A stretch of 55,109 nucleotides of DNA from Deltaproteobacteria bacterium (GCA_022711595.1 JAKLET010000026.1:1-55109), one strand, 5' to 3'; numbered from the stretch's first letter, positions 16,454 through 28,114 are shown. Notes: generated from the sequence alone by a model not told the origin. A program made the numbers and translations.

Positions 16454-17157
16454 AAGCGCTCTTCGCCATGGACCTCATGGGCGGAAAGGCTGTCCGACTC
16501 AAAAAAGGCGACTTTGAAAAGGTAACAGTCTACAGCGACGACCCTGTTGCGAAGATCGAAGAGATGGTCAGGCTCGGCGCGAGGGATTTCCACATCATCG
16601 ATCTTGACGGGGCCAGGACGGGAGAGCCCGTCCATGGCGGGATCATCAAAGAGATCCGGGAAAAGGTCGACGGTTACATGGAGGTCGGCGGGGGGATCCG
16701 CGACGAAGAAACCATCAAGTTCTACAGCGAACGCGGCATTGACGGCATCATCGTCGGCACGCGGGCCCTCGAGGACGAGGTGTTTTTCGAGGGGCTCTCC
16801 AAATTCCGCAATGTTGTCCTCGGCCTTGACCTGCTTGCCGGCAAGCCCATGTCGCGGGGATGGAAGAGTGCCGTGGACAGGGATGTAGGCGCCATCCTGG
16901 AGACAGCCGGCCGGATCGGGATCATGGCCGTTCTCTGTACGAGCATCGAGCGTGACGGGATGCTCACGGGGCCGGACTTCGAGGGACTGAGAAAGATATC
17001 GGAGATGACCACGCTCCCCGTTATAGCAAGCGGCGGCGTATCGAATATCGATGACATCAGGCGATTAAAGGAAACGGATGTCTGGGCGGCTATCATAGGA
17101 AAGGCCTTTTACGAGGGATTCATCGGGATCGGGGAGGCCATGGAATATGCTGACTAA
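16450..17157 (+). CDS. hisA: ProFAR isomerase
   Basis: A 235-residue TIM-barrel isomerase of histidine biosynthesis that opens the sugar ring of ProFAR to PRFAR. The two catalytic Asp are visible: Asp8 in [12 protein letters not shown] and the second in GLDLLAG near residue 125. Phosphate-binding loops VGGGIRD and VIASGGVS are intact. Start TTG at 16450, coupled to the preceding gene; stop overlaps hisF by 11 bases. Confidence 0.96.
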   Translation: MKALFAMDLMGGKAVRLKKGDFEKVTVYSDDPVAKIEEMVRLGARDFHIIDLDGARTGEPVHGGIIKEIREKVDGYMEVGGGIRDEETIKFYSERGIDGIIVGTRALEDEVFFEGLSKFRNVVLGLDLLAGKPMSRGWKSAVDRDVGAILETAGRIGIMAVLCTSIERDGMLTGPDFEGLRKISEMTTLPVIASGGVSNIDDIRRLKETDVWAAIIGKAFYEGFIGIGEAMEYAD

Positions 17158-17917
17158 AAGGATAATACCCTGTCTCGATGTCATGGAGGGCAGGGTCGTG
17201 AAGGGGACCAATTTTCTCGAACTCAGGGACGCCGGCGATCCCGTCGAGAATGCCAGGGCCTACGAAGAGCAGACAGCCGACGAACTGTGCTTTCTCGATA
17301 TCACGGCATCCCATGAAAAGAGAAGGACCATCATCGACGTCGTCGAAAAGGTTTCCCATGCGGTGTTCATGCCGCTTACCGTCGGGGGAGGCATACGCAC
17401 CATCGACGATATCAGGGACATCCTCCGTGCCGGGGCCGACAAGGTTACGGTCAACACCACGGCCGTGGAGAACCCCGGGTTCGTCAGGCGCTCGAGCGAG
17501 ATCTTCGGGAGTCAGTGCATCTGTGTAGCCATCGACGCCAAGGACCGCGGCGACGGCACCTTCGAGGTATACACATACGGCGGCAGGAAGCCGACCGGCG
17601 TGGATGCTGTGAAGTGGGCGAAGACGGTGGAGGAGGCCGGTGCCGGAGAGATACTTCTCACCAGCATGGACAGGGACGGGACCAGGATCGGTTTTAACAT
17701 CGAACTGACGCGGGCCATCGCGGATTCGGTGAACATTCCCGTCATAGCATCAGGCGGTGTGGGCACACTTGAACACCTCTACGACGGCCTTGTCCTCGCG
17801 AAGGCCGACGCTGTCCTCGCGGCTTCCATATTCCATTACCGCGAATTCACCGTTGTCGACGCGAAGCGCTACCTCAGGGGGCGCGGCGTCAACGTCAGGC
17901 TGGCGCCGGACGCCTGA
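17147..17917 (+). CDS. hisF: Imidazole glycerol phosphate synthase, cyclase subunit
   Basis: A 256-residue TIM-barrel cyclase. Catalytic Asp11 lies in [14 protein letters not shown] and Asp130 in [11 protein letters not shown]; both half-barrel phosphate loops (VGGGIRT and ASGGVGT) are present. With the HisH amidotransferase, not in this window, it forms imidazole glycerol phosphate and AICAR. Follows hisA with overlap, as in most bacteria. Confidence 0.97.
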   Translation: MLTKRIIPCLDVMEGRVVKGTNFLELRDAGDPVENARAYEEQTADELCFLDITASHEKRRTIIDVVEKVSHAVFMPLTVGGGIRTIDDIRDILRAGADKVTVNTTAVENPGFVRRSSEIFGSQCICVAIDAKDRGDGTFEVYTYGGRKPTGVDAVKWAKTVEEAGAGEILLTSMDRDGTRIGFNIELTRAIADSVNIPVIASGGVGTLEHLYDGLVLAKADAVLAASIFHYREFTVVDAKRYLRGRGVNVRLAPDA

Positions 17918-18001
17918 AATTTAAAGACCGAAGATCATAAATATATAATTTAGAAAAAATGCGGAAACGAAAAGTAATATAACAAGAAACAAGGAGCTAT
18001 C

Positions 18002-18382
18002 ATGGATGATCTGAAATGGGATGAAAAAGGCCTTGTGCCCGCCGTGGTGCAGGATGCGGCCTCCAAGGATGTCCTCATGGTTGCATACATGAACCGTGAG
18101 GCCCTGGACCTGACGATAAAGACCAGAAAGGCCCATTACTATTCAAGGTCCAGGCAGCAGCTCTGGCTCAAAGGGGAAACCTCGGGCCACACCCAGGACG
18201 TGAAAGAGATCCTCATAGACTGCGATAACGATACGGTCCTTCTCTTTGTCGACCAGAAGGTTGCCGCATGCCACACCGGTTTCTGGAGCTGTTTCTACCG
18301 CGCCTGGGACAACGGGTGGAAGGTCGTGGGGAAAAAGATATTCGACAAAGATGATGTTTATGGTCAAAAGAAGGCTGATTGA
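18002..18382 (+). CDS. hisI: Phosphoribosyl-AMP cyclohydrolase
   Basis: A 126-residue metalloenzyme opening the adenine ring of PR-AMP in histidine synthesis. Seen: [16 protein letters not shown], the metal-binding [11 protein letters not shown] where Asp residues bind Mg, and the zinc Cys in [13 protein letters not shown]. It is the stand-alone HisI form without the fused HisE pyrophosphohydrolase. A clear ribosome site AAGGAG precedes the ATG. The gap after hisF is 84 bases and AT-rich. Confidence 0.96.
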   Translation: MDDLKWDEKGLVPAVVQDAASKDVLMVAYMNREALDLTIKTRKAHYYSRSRQQLWLKGETSGHTQDVKEILIDCDNDTVLLFVDQKVAACHTGFWSCFYRAWDNGWKVVGKKIFDKDDVYGQKKAD

Positions 18383-18812
18383 CAGCATCCTCAACTTTAT
18401 CAACACCTGCTGTTTCGCCGGCTACGTTCCCTTTGCGCCGGGTACCTTTGCTTCGCTTCTGGCCGCAGCGCTGATCTTTCTTTTTCCGGCGGTTTTTACA
18501 AACGTTCTCTTTACCGTCCTTTTAGTGGTCTTTGCCGTGGTTTGCGTGAACATGCACAGGTATGAAGGAGAGGACCCCGGCTATGTCGTCATAGACGAGT
18601 TCGCGGGGATGTGCGTCACCATGGCCGGGCACAGGGCGAACCTCGTTGATTGCGCCATGGGGTTTGTTCTTTTCCGCGTTTTTGACATCCTCAAGCCCTT
18701 TCCCATCAAGCGCGTCGAGAGATTGAAAAAGGGCTGCGGGGTTGTGGGAGATGATGTCCTTGCGGGAATATTCGCGAGCGCCATCCTTTTTCTGCTGGGA
18801 AGGTTCATATGA
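18360..18812 (+). CDS. pgpA: Phosphatidylglycerophosphatase A
   Basis: About 150 residues, an integral membrane phosphatase making phosphatidylglycerol. Conserved motifs are [12 protein letters not shown] near residue 22 and [10 protein letters not shown], the acidic catalytic block, plus [11 protein letters not shown]. The ATG at 18360 sits inside the end of hisI (overlap 23 bases); upstream in-frame starts would only add frame-shifted hisI sequence. Its stop overlaps pncC by 4 bases. This mixed operon (hisI, pgpA, pncC, thpR, recA) links lipid, NAD recycling and DNA repair genes only by position. Confidence 0.93.
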   Translation: MVKRRLIDSILNFINTCCFAGYVPFAPGTFASLLAAALIFLFPAVFTNVLFTVLLVVFAVVCVNMHRYEGEDPGYVVIDEFAGMCVTMAGHRANLVDCAMGFVLFRVFDILKPFPIKRVERLKKGCGVVGDDVLAGIFASAILFLLGRFI

Positions 18813-19294
18813 CCCTGGAAGAAAAGATAGGCAGGATCCTTGCGGGGCGATCGCTCACCCTCGGGACCGCAGAATCATGCACGGGCGGGCTCATCGCCGG
18901 CAGGATAACGAACGCCGCAGGCTCTTCGGAATATTTTGAAGGGGGTTTTGTCACTTACAGCAACAGGGTGAAGACGCTCTTCCTCGGTGTTCCCGAAGAG
19001 ACCATCGAAACCCGCGGCGCCGTGAGCGCCGCCACTGCCGTAGCCATGGCCCGGGGCGCCGGGGAAAGGCTGGGTGTCGATCTTGCCGTTGCGGTCACCG
19101 GGATAGCCGGTCCCGGCGGCGGAACACCGGACAAACCGGTGGGTACCGTCTTCATCGGGCTCGCGGCGGGCGGCGAGACGTACGTGAGGGAGTATCATTT
19201 TTCCGGCACGAGACGAAAGATCAGGCGGCAGACCTCGGAGAAGGCGCTTGAGTTCGTCCTTGACTACCTGGAAGGGAGGGTATGCCGGACATGA
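18809..19294 (+). CDS. pncC: Nicotinamide-nucleotide amidohydrolase (CinA C-terminal domain)
   Basis: A 161-residue stand-alone PncC domain that deamidates NMN to nicotinate mononucleotide. Motifs: TAESCTGGLIAGRITNAAG with the catalytic Ser, EGGFVTYSNRVK and AVTGIAGPGGGTPDKPVGTV. The N-terminal CinA pyrophosphatase domain is absent. It overlaps pgpA and thpR, in the common cinA-thpR-recA order, in which competence and recombination genes travel together. Confidence 0.95.
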   Translation: MTLEEKIGRILAGRSLTLGTAESCTGGLIAGRITNAAGSSEYFEGGFVTYSNRVKTLFLGVPEETIETRGAVSAATAVAMARGAGERLGVDLAVAVTGIAGPGGGTPDKPVGTVFIGLAAGGETYVREYHFSGTRRKIRRQTSEKALEFVLDYLEGRVCRT

Positions 19295-19839
19295 GGTCTT
19301 TTCTTGCCTTCGAGATCCCCCGGGATATAAAAAACTACCTGTCTCAAGTCTCGTCCGCTATGGCAAGGACCGTCCGCGGCGTGAGGTGGGTAAAACCGGA
19401 GGGACAGCACATCACCATAAAGTTCTTCGGGGAGATAAACGACGTCAGAGCCCAGGAGATAAAGGACATGCTTGCCTCCTGCGGGCCCTACGGATCCGTC
19501 TTGACATCGCTGAAAAACATCGACGCATTCCCGGGCAGGCGAAAGCCCAGGGTCATCGTCGCCACCATCGAGGAAGGAGTTGACATCATACGCTCGATAT
19601 ACCATGATATAGAGGACCGTCTCACGGTCCTGGGCTTTGACAGGGAGAAAAGGGATTTCACCCCCCACATCACCTTCGGGAGGATGAAAGTGCCTGCACC
19701 CCTGCTGGAGCGGGACATCGCGATCCTGGAGAAAAGAATATTTACCATAGAGAATATCGTTCTGTACCAGAGCATCCTTGCGAGAGAAGGCGCCGCATAT
19801 GTGCCGCTCTTCGAAAAGAAAATGGATGGGAAGGCCTGA
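19282..19839 (+). CDS. thpR: RNA 2',3'-cyclic phosphodiesterase (LigT family)
   Basis: A 185-residue 2H phosphoesterase. Both catalytic HxTx motifs are visible: HITIKF near residue 43 and HITFGR near residue 130. Known family members open 2',3'-cyclic phosphates on RNA ends. Overlaps pncC by 13 bases; recA follows after 64 bases. Confidence 0.95.
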   Translation: MPDMRSFLAFEIPRDIKNYLSQVSSAMARTVRGVRWVKPEGQHITIKFFGEINDVRAQEIKDMLASCGPYGSVLTSLKNIDAFPGRRKPRVIVATIEEGVDIIRSIYHDIEDRLTVLGFDREKRDFTPHITFGRMKVPAPLLERDIAILEKRIFTIENIVLYQSILAREGAAYVPLFEKKMDGKA

Positions 19840-19903
19840 TGTTTACCGGCCTGCGGGGGGCGCGATCGGGGTTTGGAGAATATTTTGAGAGGGAGGCAGT
19901 GAC

Positions 19904-20907
19904 GTGAAAGAAGAAAACAGCAAAGGCAAAGCCATCGATATGGCGGTATCGCAGATAGAAAGGCTCTTTGGCAAGGGCGCCATCATGAAGCTGGGAGAAA
20001 AGGCCTTGGAGGCCGTACCTGTAGTATCCACCGGGTCCATAGCCCTCGATATCGCCCTCGGTATCGGCGGGTTGCCGAGGGGAAGGGTCATCGAGATCTT
20101 CGGGCCCGAGGCCTCGGGCAAGACCACGCTTGCCCTCCAGGTTGTAAGCGAGATCCAGAAGACCGGGGGTACTGCGGCATTCATCGACGCAGAGCACGCG
20201 CTTGATGTTTCCTATGCGAAAAGGATCGGCGTCAATACCGACGACCTGCTCATATCGCAGCCGGATACGGGGGAGCAGGCCCTGGAGATCGGAGAGATAC
20301 TTGTGCGCAGCGGCGCCGTCGATGTCGTTGTCGTCGATTCCGTGGCCGCCCTGGTGCCGCGCGCGGAGATCGAAGGCGAGATGGGAGACTCCCACATGGG
20401 CCTCCAGGCGCGCCTCATGTCCCAGGCCCTGCGCAAGCTCACCGCCATCACCAGCAAGTCCATGACGACGGTCATATTTATCAATCAGATCCGCCAGAAG
20501 ATCGGCATCATGTTCGGCAACCCCGAAACGACAACGGGCGGCAACGCACTCAAATTCTACTCGTCGGTGCGTCTTGACATCAGGAGGATCGCGGCGATAA
20601 AGGACGGTCAGGAGATCGTCGGGAACAGGACGCGGGTGAAGATCGTAAAGAACAAGCTTGCACCGCCGTTCAAAGAGGTCGAGTTTGACATCATATTCGG
20701 TGAAGGCATATCCCGTGAGGGCGATGTCATCGATCTCGGTGTTGAGATGGGCATTGTTGAAAAGGCCGGGACCTGGTATTCCTACGGTGATACACGGATC
20801 GGTCAGGGCCGCGAGAACGCGAAGGAGTACCTGAAGACCCACCCCGACATCCTGAAGGAGGTCGAAGGGAAGATCATTGCACAGGTGGAACTGAAGAAGG
20901 GAGAGAC

Positions 20908-20911
<4 letters not shown>
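19904..20911 (+). CDS. recA: Recombinase RecA
   Basis: A 335-residue RecA. Walker [10 protein letters not shown] at 67-75; the MAW-type block with [15 protein letters not shown] (Walker B); DNA loop L1 around [20 protein letters not shown] and L2 with [17 protein letters not shown]. The C-terminus is short and lacks the long acidic tail of enterobacterial RecA. Start GTG at 19904 behind the ribosome site GGGAGG. No obvious SOS box was found in the 64-base gap, and the gene is likely read from upstream as well. Stop overlaps alaS by 4 bases; no recX between. Confidence 0.98.
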
Positions 20912-23538
<2,627 letters not shown>

Positions 23539-23568
23539 TATCATGTGCCAAGGAGGTACCGGGCCGGC

Positions 23569-24240
23569 TTGAAAAGATATGCCGACAACCTGAGAAACGT
23601 AAACATTTTTGAAACATTGAAGGATGCGGATATTGAGAAGATCTCCCGGATCCTCTATGTCAACACATACTACAGGGGTCAGCTCATCTTTCAGGAAGGG
23701 GAGAACGGTGACGCCCTTTTTGTCGTACTCAAGGGAAGGGTCAAAGTCTGCCTCTATGACGAGGAAGGGCGTGAATATGTCCTCGATATAATCGGAAAGG
23801 ACGGGTTCTTTGGTGAGCTTGCGCTAATTGACGATCTGCCCCGTTCCGCAAACGCCATCGCGATGGAGAGCAGTGAGATCCTGATCGTGAGGCGAAATGA
23901 CTTCCTGAAGCTTCTCATGGAAAGCCCCTCCATATCCGTGAACATCCTTAAGGTAATGGCAAGCAGGCTGCGCGCGGCCGATGAACGGATAAAATGGCTG
24001 GCCTTCCTGAACGTCGAAGGGCGCATCCTTAAATACCTCCTCGAAGTCGGCGCAAGGGCCGGGGTCAGGATGAAAGACTATGTCATCATCGAAAAGGGCC
24101 CTTCCCAAATAGAGATAGCCAATTCCTGCGGCTGCTCGCGGGAGACCGTTTCCCGCATGATGGCGTCACTGGTTAAAAAGGGTGTTTTAAGCATGCGCAG
24201 GAAGCAGTATACGCTATATCCCGGCACCCGGACCTTCTAA
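23569..24240 (+). CDS. Crp/Fnr-family transcriptional regulator
   Basis: About 223 residues: cyclic-nucleotide-type beta roll at about 15-130 (GQLIFQEGENGDALFVVLKGRVKV, then GKDGFFGELALIDDLPRSANA) and a C-terminal winged helix with SQIEIANSCGCSRETVSRMM as recognition helix. The GELALxxxxPRSA block resembles the Crp phosphate-binding cassette, so a cyclic nucleotide or another small ligand is likely; the four Cys of an Fnr Fe-S cluster are absent. The TTG start at 23569 is chosen because AAGGAGG at 23550-23556 would otherwise lie inside the gene; a GTG at 23545 is the alternative. Its targets are unknown. Confidence 0.9.
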   Translation: MKRYADNLRNVNIFETLKDADIEKISRILYVNTYYRGQLIFQEGENGDALFVVLKGRVKVCLYDEEGREYVLDIIGKDGFFGELALIDDLPRSANAIAMESSEILIVRRNDFLKLLMESPSISVNILKVMASRLRAADERIKWLAFLNVEGRILKYLLEVGARAGVRMKDYVIIEKGPSQIEIANSCGCSRETVSRMMASLVKKGVLSMRRKQYTLYPGTRTF

Positions 24241-24346
24241 AGGCAGGTGAGGGGTCATAGGTCATGGGTTACAGGAAAGACCCGTCATCACATCACCCCC
24301 CCCATGCTTTTCCCATAACCCATAACCCCTCACCTATGACCTGCCT
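24241..24346. repeat. Inverted pair of heptameric arrays
   Basis: Left arm 24241-24275 has five 7-base units starting AGGCAGG; right arm 24312-24346 has five units which, on the other strand, also start AGGCAGG. Units two and three occur in swapped order in the two arms (TGAGGGG then TCATAGG on the left; TCATAGG then TGAGGGG on the right). The element lies between the Crp stop and the promoter of the ANTAR gene and may also fold as a terminator. Confidence 0.85.
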
Positions 24347-24352
24347 CTTTTA

Positions 24353-24381
24353 TTGACAAACCGGTGCTTCTCCTCTAAGAT
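24353..24381 (+). promoter_or_regulatory. Promoter candidate for the ANTAR gene
   Basis: TTGACA at 24353-24358 and TAAGAT at 24376-24381 separated by 17 bases, 35 bases ahead of the start codon of the GAF-ANTAR gene and just outside the heptamer element. Confidence 0.6.
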
Positions 24382-24415
24382 GTATCTTTGATTATAATAA
24401 AGGGGTTGCGGATAC

Positions 24416-25648
24416 ATGGCAGTTTCTACGGCACGCCAGAAGCTTGAGGCAAAAGAACAGGAGCTCAAGATCCTCCATGAGGTGGCAAAGGACATAAGCG
24501 ACAACCTCGACCTGTCGGAGCTTCTAAACCGCATCGTGGCCACGGTGATGCGTTTCGTCAAGGCCGATTCCTGTTTCGTTTATCTCTATGACGAGGATGT
24601 CAACGAACTTGTCCTTTCCGCGGCCAGTGATCCCAGGGTACAGTCGCTGGGGGCGATAAGCCTCAGGCTGGGCGAGGGGCTCACCGGCTGGGCCGCAAAG
24701 GAGAAACAGCCCGTCGTATTGACGAAAGAGGCATACCGCGACAAGAGGTTCAAGGCCTTCACATCCCTGAAAGAGGACAAATACGAGGCCTTCCTGTCGG
24801 TCCCCATAATGTCCAAGAACAAGGTGATCGGCGTGATCAACCTGCAGAACAAAAAGGAATACGAGTACCCTGAGCCGCAGATAAAGCTCCTCTTCACCAT
24901 AGGCAGGTACCTGGGCAGTGCCATACAGAACGCGATCACCTACGATGAGGTCGTAAAGAAGGCAAAACAGCTTGACCTTCTCTCGGAGGTGTCCCGGACC
25001 ATTGTTTCCGATCACTACATCAAAGAGATCCTCCACCTCATCGTGACGATGACCGCGAAGGTGATGGATTCGAAGATCTGCTCCGTCATGCTCCTCGACG
25101 AGAAGAAAGAGGAGCTGGTCATCGCCGCAACGCAAAGCCTGAGCAACGAATACGTGAACAAGCCGAACCTCAAGGTAGGACAGTCCATAAGCGGCAGGGT
25201 TGTCCTCGAGAAAAAACCGCTCAAGGTCCTTGATGTGACGAAAGAGCCCGGCTACATGTTCCCCGATGTTGCGAAAAAGGAAGGGTTCGTGTCCCTCCTG
25301 TCCGTTCCCATGATGATCAAGGACCAGGTCGTCGGCGTCATCAACAGCTACACGATGAGCGAGCACGTTTTTACCAAGGAAGAGATCGATATCCTCCAGG
25401 CGGTTGCGAACCAGGCGGCCGTTGCCATAGAGAACACGAACTTAAGTCATGAGATCCTTGCCGCGAAAGAGGCGCTGGAGTCGAGAAAGATAGTCGAGCG
25501 CGCCAAGGGCATACTCATGAAGGAACTGGGTCTCAACGAGGACGAGGCCTACCGGAAGATCCACCGGAAAAGCATGGATACCCGCAAAACCATGAAAGAG
25601 GTATCGGAGGCGGTCATCCTGGCATTCGATATCCAGAAAAGAACTTGA
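24416..25648 (+). CDS. GAF-GAF-ANTAR antitermination regulator
   Basis: A 410-residue soluble protein: short N-terminal coiled coil (residues 5-20), GAF domain at about 20-165, second GAF at about 185-335, a linker helix, and a C-terminal ANTAR domain at about 350-405 with KIVERAKGILMKELGLNEDE followed by AYRKIHRKSM and VSEAVILAF. ANTAR domains bind nascent RNA hairpins and prevent transcription termination; GAF domains sense small molecules or bind partners. There is no receiver domain, so activation would be by ligand rather than by phosphorylation. The next gene, nadE, has a leader with two hexaloop hairpins and an overlapping terminator, making it the likely direct target. The chosen start has AAAGGGG upstream. 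Confidence 0.92.
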   Translation: MAVSTARQKLEAKEQELKILHEVAKDISDNLDLSELLNRIVATVMRFVKADSCFVYLYDEDVNELVLSAASDPRVQSLGAISLRLGEGLTGWAAKEKQPVVLTKEAYRDKRFKAFTSLKEDKYEAFLSVPIMSKNKVIGVINLQNKKEYEYPEPQIKLLFTIGRYLGSAIQNAITYDEVVKKAKQLDLLSEVSRTIVSDHYIKEILHLIVTMTAKVMDSKICSVMLLDEKKEELVIAATQSLSNEYVNKPNLKVGQSISGRVVLEKKPLKVLDVTKEPGYMFPDVAKKEGFVSLLSVPMMIKDQVVGVINSYTMSEHVFTKEEIDILQAVANQAAVAIENTNLSHEILAAKEALESRKIVERAKGILMKELGLNEDEAYRKIHRKSMDTRKTMKEVSEAVILAFDIQKRT

Positions 25649-25690
25649 CAACAATGTGTGGAAACAATATTATATTGGCAGTTTATATGG

Positions 25691-25776
25691 TTTTTTAGCA
25701 AGGCTGCTAAAAAATGACCTGCGAGGACAAGGGCGTCCAGAGCGCTTAATAATGCTTTGGACGCCCTTCTTGTTAT
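25691..25776 (+). promoter_or_regulatory. Putative ANTAR-responsive antiterminator leader of nadE
   Basis: Hairpin P1: 9-bp stem 25691-25699 with 25706-25714 and hexaloop AAGGCT, A at loop position 1 and G at position 4. Hairpin P2: 4-bp stem GGAC/GTCC (25725-25728, 25735-25738) with hexaloop AAGGGC, again A1 and G4. P2 shares bases with the 5' arm of a 15-bp terminator hairpin (25729-25743 with 25754-25768), so P2 and the terminator exclude each other. This matches the known two-hexaloop ANTAR target layout. The T tract after the terminator is weak (CTTGTTAT). Confidence 0.75.
25729..25776 (+). terminator. Conditional terminator in the nadE leader
   Basis: Stem of 15 pairs including one G-T wobble, loop of 10 bases, then CTTGTTAT. 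Its 5' arm overlaps hairpin P2 of the antiterminator. It may also end transcripts of the upstream ANTAR gene. Confidence 0.7.
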
Positions 25777-25794
25777 CGCACGGAAGGTGGACGA

Positions 25795-27501
25795 ATGAGA
25801 ATGCTGCGAATAGGGTTGGCACAGATAAACGCGACAGTCGGTGATCTCGGGCGCAACGGCGAAAGGATCATCGAGTGTGCGGAAAAGGCATCGGCAATGG
25901 ATGTGGACATCCTTGCCCTGCCCGAGCTCGCTATCACAGGGTATCCGCCGGAAGACCTCCTCCTGAAAAAGGGTTTTGTGGATGCAAATCTTGAAGCCCT
26001 TCATGTTGTGGCCTCCCGTATTAAGGGGCCCGTCACTATCGCCGGTTTTGTGGACCGTTCCCCTTCCGGCATCTACAATGCGGCAGCGGTCATCCACAAA
26101 GGAAAGGTAAGAGGCGTTTACCGCAAGGAGCTTCTCCCCAACTACGGTGTTTTCGATGAGAAGCGCTACTTTATACCCGGCGAGAGACCCGTCATTTTCC
26201 GTTTGGGAGAGGTGGTGTTCGGCATCGGGATCTGTGAGGACATATGGTGCAGGAACGGCCCCATATCTGCAATGGCCAGCTCCGGCGCCGGGCTTATCTT
26301 CAACATCAATGCGTCCCCTTACCATGCGGGAAAGATCTCCATGCGCGAAGAAGTGGCAAGGAGCAGGATAAAGGAACACCGTGTATGGCTTGCGTATACG
26401 AACCTCGTGGGCGGTCAGGATGAGCTTGTCTTCGACGGCCAGAGCTTTGTCATGGACAAAAAAGGCAGTGTTGTCGCCCGCGCTGAAGCGTTTAAGGAGG
26501 ACCTCCTCACCGTGGACATCCCCGCCAGGTCCCTCGTAAAGAGAACGGCCGCGGCCGCCGCGGCCGCCCGTATCGTGACCGTTTCAGCAAAGCCTGCCCG
26601 CGGCGGTGAAAAGGAGAAGAAAAGGCAGGCTGGCGCGCCGGCAACGCGCCTCGGGCCGGTGGAAGAGATTTACGAGGCGCTCAAGCTCGGCCTTCATGAT
26701 TACGTGGTCAAGAACGGGTTCAAGGGGACCGTCATAGGGCTCTCGGGCGGGATCGACTCGGCCCTCGTTGCGGCGCTCGCGGCCGACGCCCTCGGAAAAG
26801 AGAACGTTGTCTGTGTCTTCATGCCCTCGCGATACACGTCCGCGGAGTCCAGGGAAGATGCGGAAGGGCTCGCGAAAGAGCTGGGGACGAGGATCATCGA
26901 GGTCCCCATAGACACTGTCTTCGCGGCCTATCACGACACGATGAAAGGGCTTTTTGCCGGGCTGAAGGAAGACATAACCGAAGAGAACATCCAGGCCCGC
27001 ATCAGGGGAAACATCCTCATGGCGCTGTCGAACAAGTTCGGATGGCTCGTCCTCACCACCGGGAACAAATCGGAGATGAGCGTTGGATATGCCACGCTCT
27101 ATGGAGACATGGCAGGAGGCTTTGCGGTCATCAAGGATGTACCGAAAACACTGGTTTACAAGCTGTGCGGATTCAGGAACTCCCTCGGTCATGTCATACC
27201 TGACCGGATACTCACGAAAGAGCCAACTGCGGAATTGAAACCCGATCAGCTCGACAGGGACACGCTGCCGCCGTATGATATTCTTGACCGCGTGCTCAGG
27301 CATTATGTGGAAGAGGACAGGGACCTGGCAGGCATCGAACATCCCCATATGACGAAGAAAGAGATCGCCAGGGTGCTGAGAATGGTCGACCTCAGTGAAT
27401 ACAAACGCCGTCAGTCGCCCCCGGGGATAAAGATCACACCCAGATCGTTCGGCAGGGACAGAAGGATGCCCATAACAAACAAATACAAGGGTTCGCAATG
27501 A
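25795..27501 (+). CDS. nadE: Glutamine-dependent NAD+ synthetase
   Basis: A 568-residue two-domain enzyme that amidates nicotinate adenine dinucleotide to NAD using glutamine-derived ammonia. N-terminal nitrilase-type glutaminase with the triad Glu44 (ALPELAITGY), Lys111 (YRKELLPNYG) and Cys147 (GIGICEDIW); C-terminal synthetase with ATP-loop SGGIDS at 317-322 and the later TTGNKSEMSVGYATLYGD. A basic, Ala-rich linker lies between (residues 250-285). Strong ribosome site GGAAGGTGG. Expression is probably controlled by the ANTAR-type leader just upstream, which would tie NAD synthesis to a nitrogen or redox signal. The stop overlaps the next gene by 4 bases. Confidence 0.97.
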   Translation: MRMLRIGLAQINATVGDLGRNGERIIECAEKASAMDVDILALPELAITGYPPEDLLLKKGFVDANLEALHVVASRIKGPVTIAGFVDRSPSGIYNAAAVIHKGKVRGVYRKELLPNYGVFDEKRYFIPGERPVIFRLGEVVFGIGICEDIWCRNGPISAMASSGAGLIFNINASPYHAGKISMREEVARSRIKEHRVWLAYTNLVGGQDELVFDGQSFVMDKKGSVVARAEAFKEDLLTVDIPARSLVKRTAAAAAAARIVTVSAKPARGGEKEKKRQAGAPATRLGPVEEIYEALKLGLHDYVVKNGFKGTVIGLSGGIDSALVAALAADALGKENVVCVFMPSRYTSAESREDAEGLAKELGTRIIEVPIDTVFAAYHDTMKGLFAGLKEDITEENIQARIRGNILMALSNKFGWLVLTTGNKSEMSVGYATLYGDMAGGFAVIKDVPKTLVYKLCGFRNSLGHVIPDRILTKEPTAELKPDQLDRDTLPPYDILDRVLRHYVEEDRDLAGIEHPHMTKKEIARVLRMVDLSEYKRRQSPPGIKITPRSFGRDRRMPITNKYKGSQ

Positions 27502-28019
27502 AGTTCGAATTCATGGTAAGGCGCCTTTCGCCGGTGCTCAAACGGATCACGAAGAGGCTCAACGGCCACCATTCCTATTTTGATGAGGAGGACCTCTACC
27601 AGGAGGCGCTGGTCCATCTCTGGAGAGCTCACGGCAAAGGGTCCATCGAGGACAAGACCGACAGCTACATTCTGCAGGGTTGTTACTATCACCTGAAAAA
27701 CCATCTGCGCAAGGTCCGCGAGAACGTGATCTTTGTGAGCTTCAATGAGCCGGCCGGGGACGACGGCACTTCGTGGGAGGAGATGATCGCTTCCGATGAG
27801 TCGTCGGCCTTCGCGATCCTTGAAGGAAAGCTCCGGTTGCAGGCCATATACGACGCGTGTTCATCGGAGAGGGACCACCAGGTAGTGAACCTGCTCGTGG
27901 ACGGCATGTCCGTGCGGGAGATCGGCTCCAGGCTCGGCATCTCGCATGTCATGGTCCTGAAGATCAGGAACAGGATCCGCGATAAATACCTCAATCTCAC
28001 CGCTGAAAGAACAGTCTGA
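27498..28019 (+). CDS. Sigma-70-like (ECF-type) protein
   Basis: A 173-residue protein with a sigma region 2-like N-terminus (YFDEEDLYQEALVHLWRA at about 27-44) and a C-terminal helix-turn-helix (MSVREIGSRLGISHVMVLKI at about 136-155) as in sigma region 4. Length fits an ECF sigma factor, but region 2.3-2.4 is poorly conserved, so it could instead be a sigma-like regulator. No anti-sigma gene is adjacent. Start overlaps the nadE stop by 4 bases, so it shares the nadE transcript and its presumed antitermination control. Confidence 0.75.
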   Translation: MKFEFMVRRLSPVLKRITKRLNGHHSYFDEEDLYQEALVHLWRAHGKGSIEDKTDSYILQGCYYHLKNHLRKVRENVIFVSFNEPAGDDGTSWEEMIASDESSAFAILEGKLRLQAIYDACSSERDHQVVNLLVDGMSVREIGSRLGISHVMVLKIRNRIRDKYLNLTAERTV

Positions 28020-28114
28020 AAAAAGCTTCAGTTCCACTGTTTCATTGCCTGCCGTTACCGGTGGCCTCATCTTGTTACTTGTAGATTCATAACAGTCTCC
28101 CGGTGTCCGGGATA

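Noticed and set aside
24241-24346. CRISPR-like or transposon-end interpretation of the heptamer element
   Set aside because: Units are only 7 bases without spacers, no cas or transposase gene is near, and no target-site duplication was seen.
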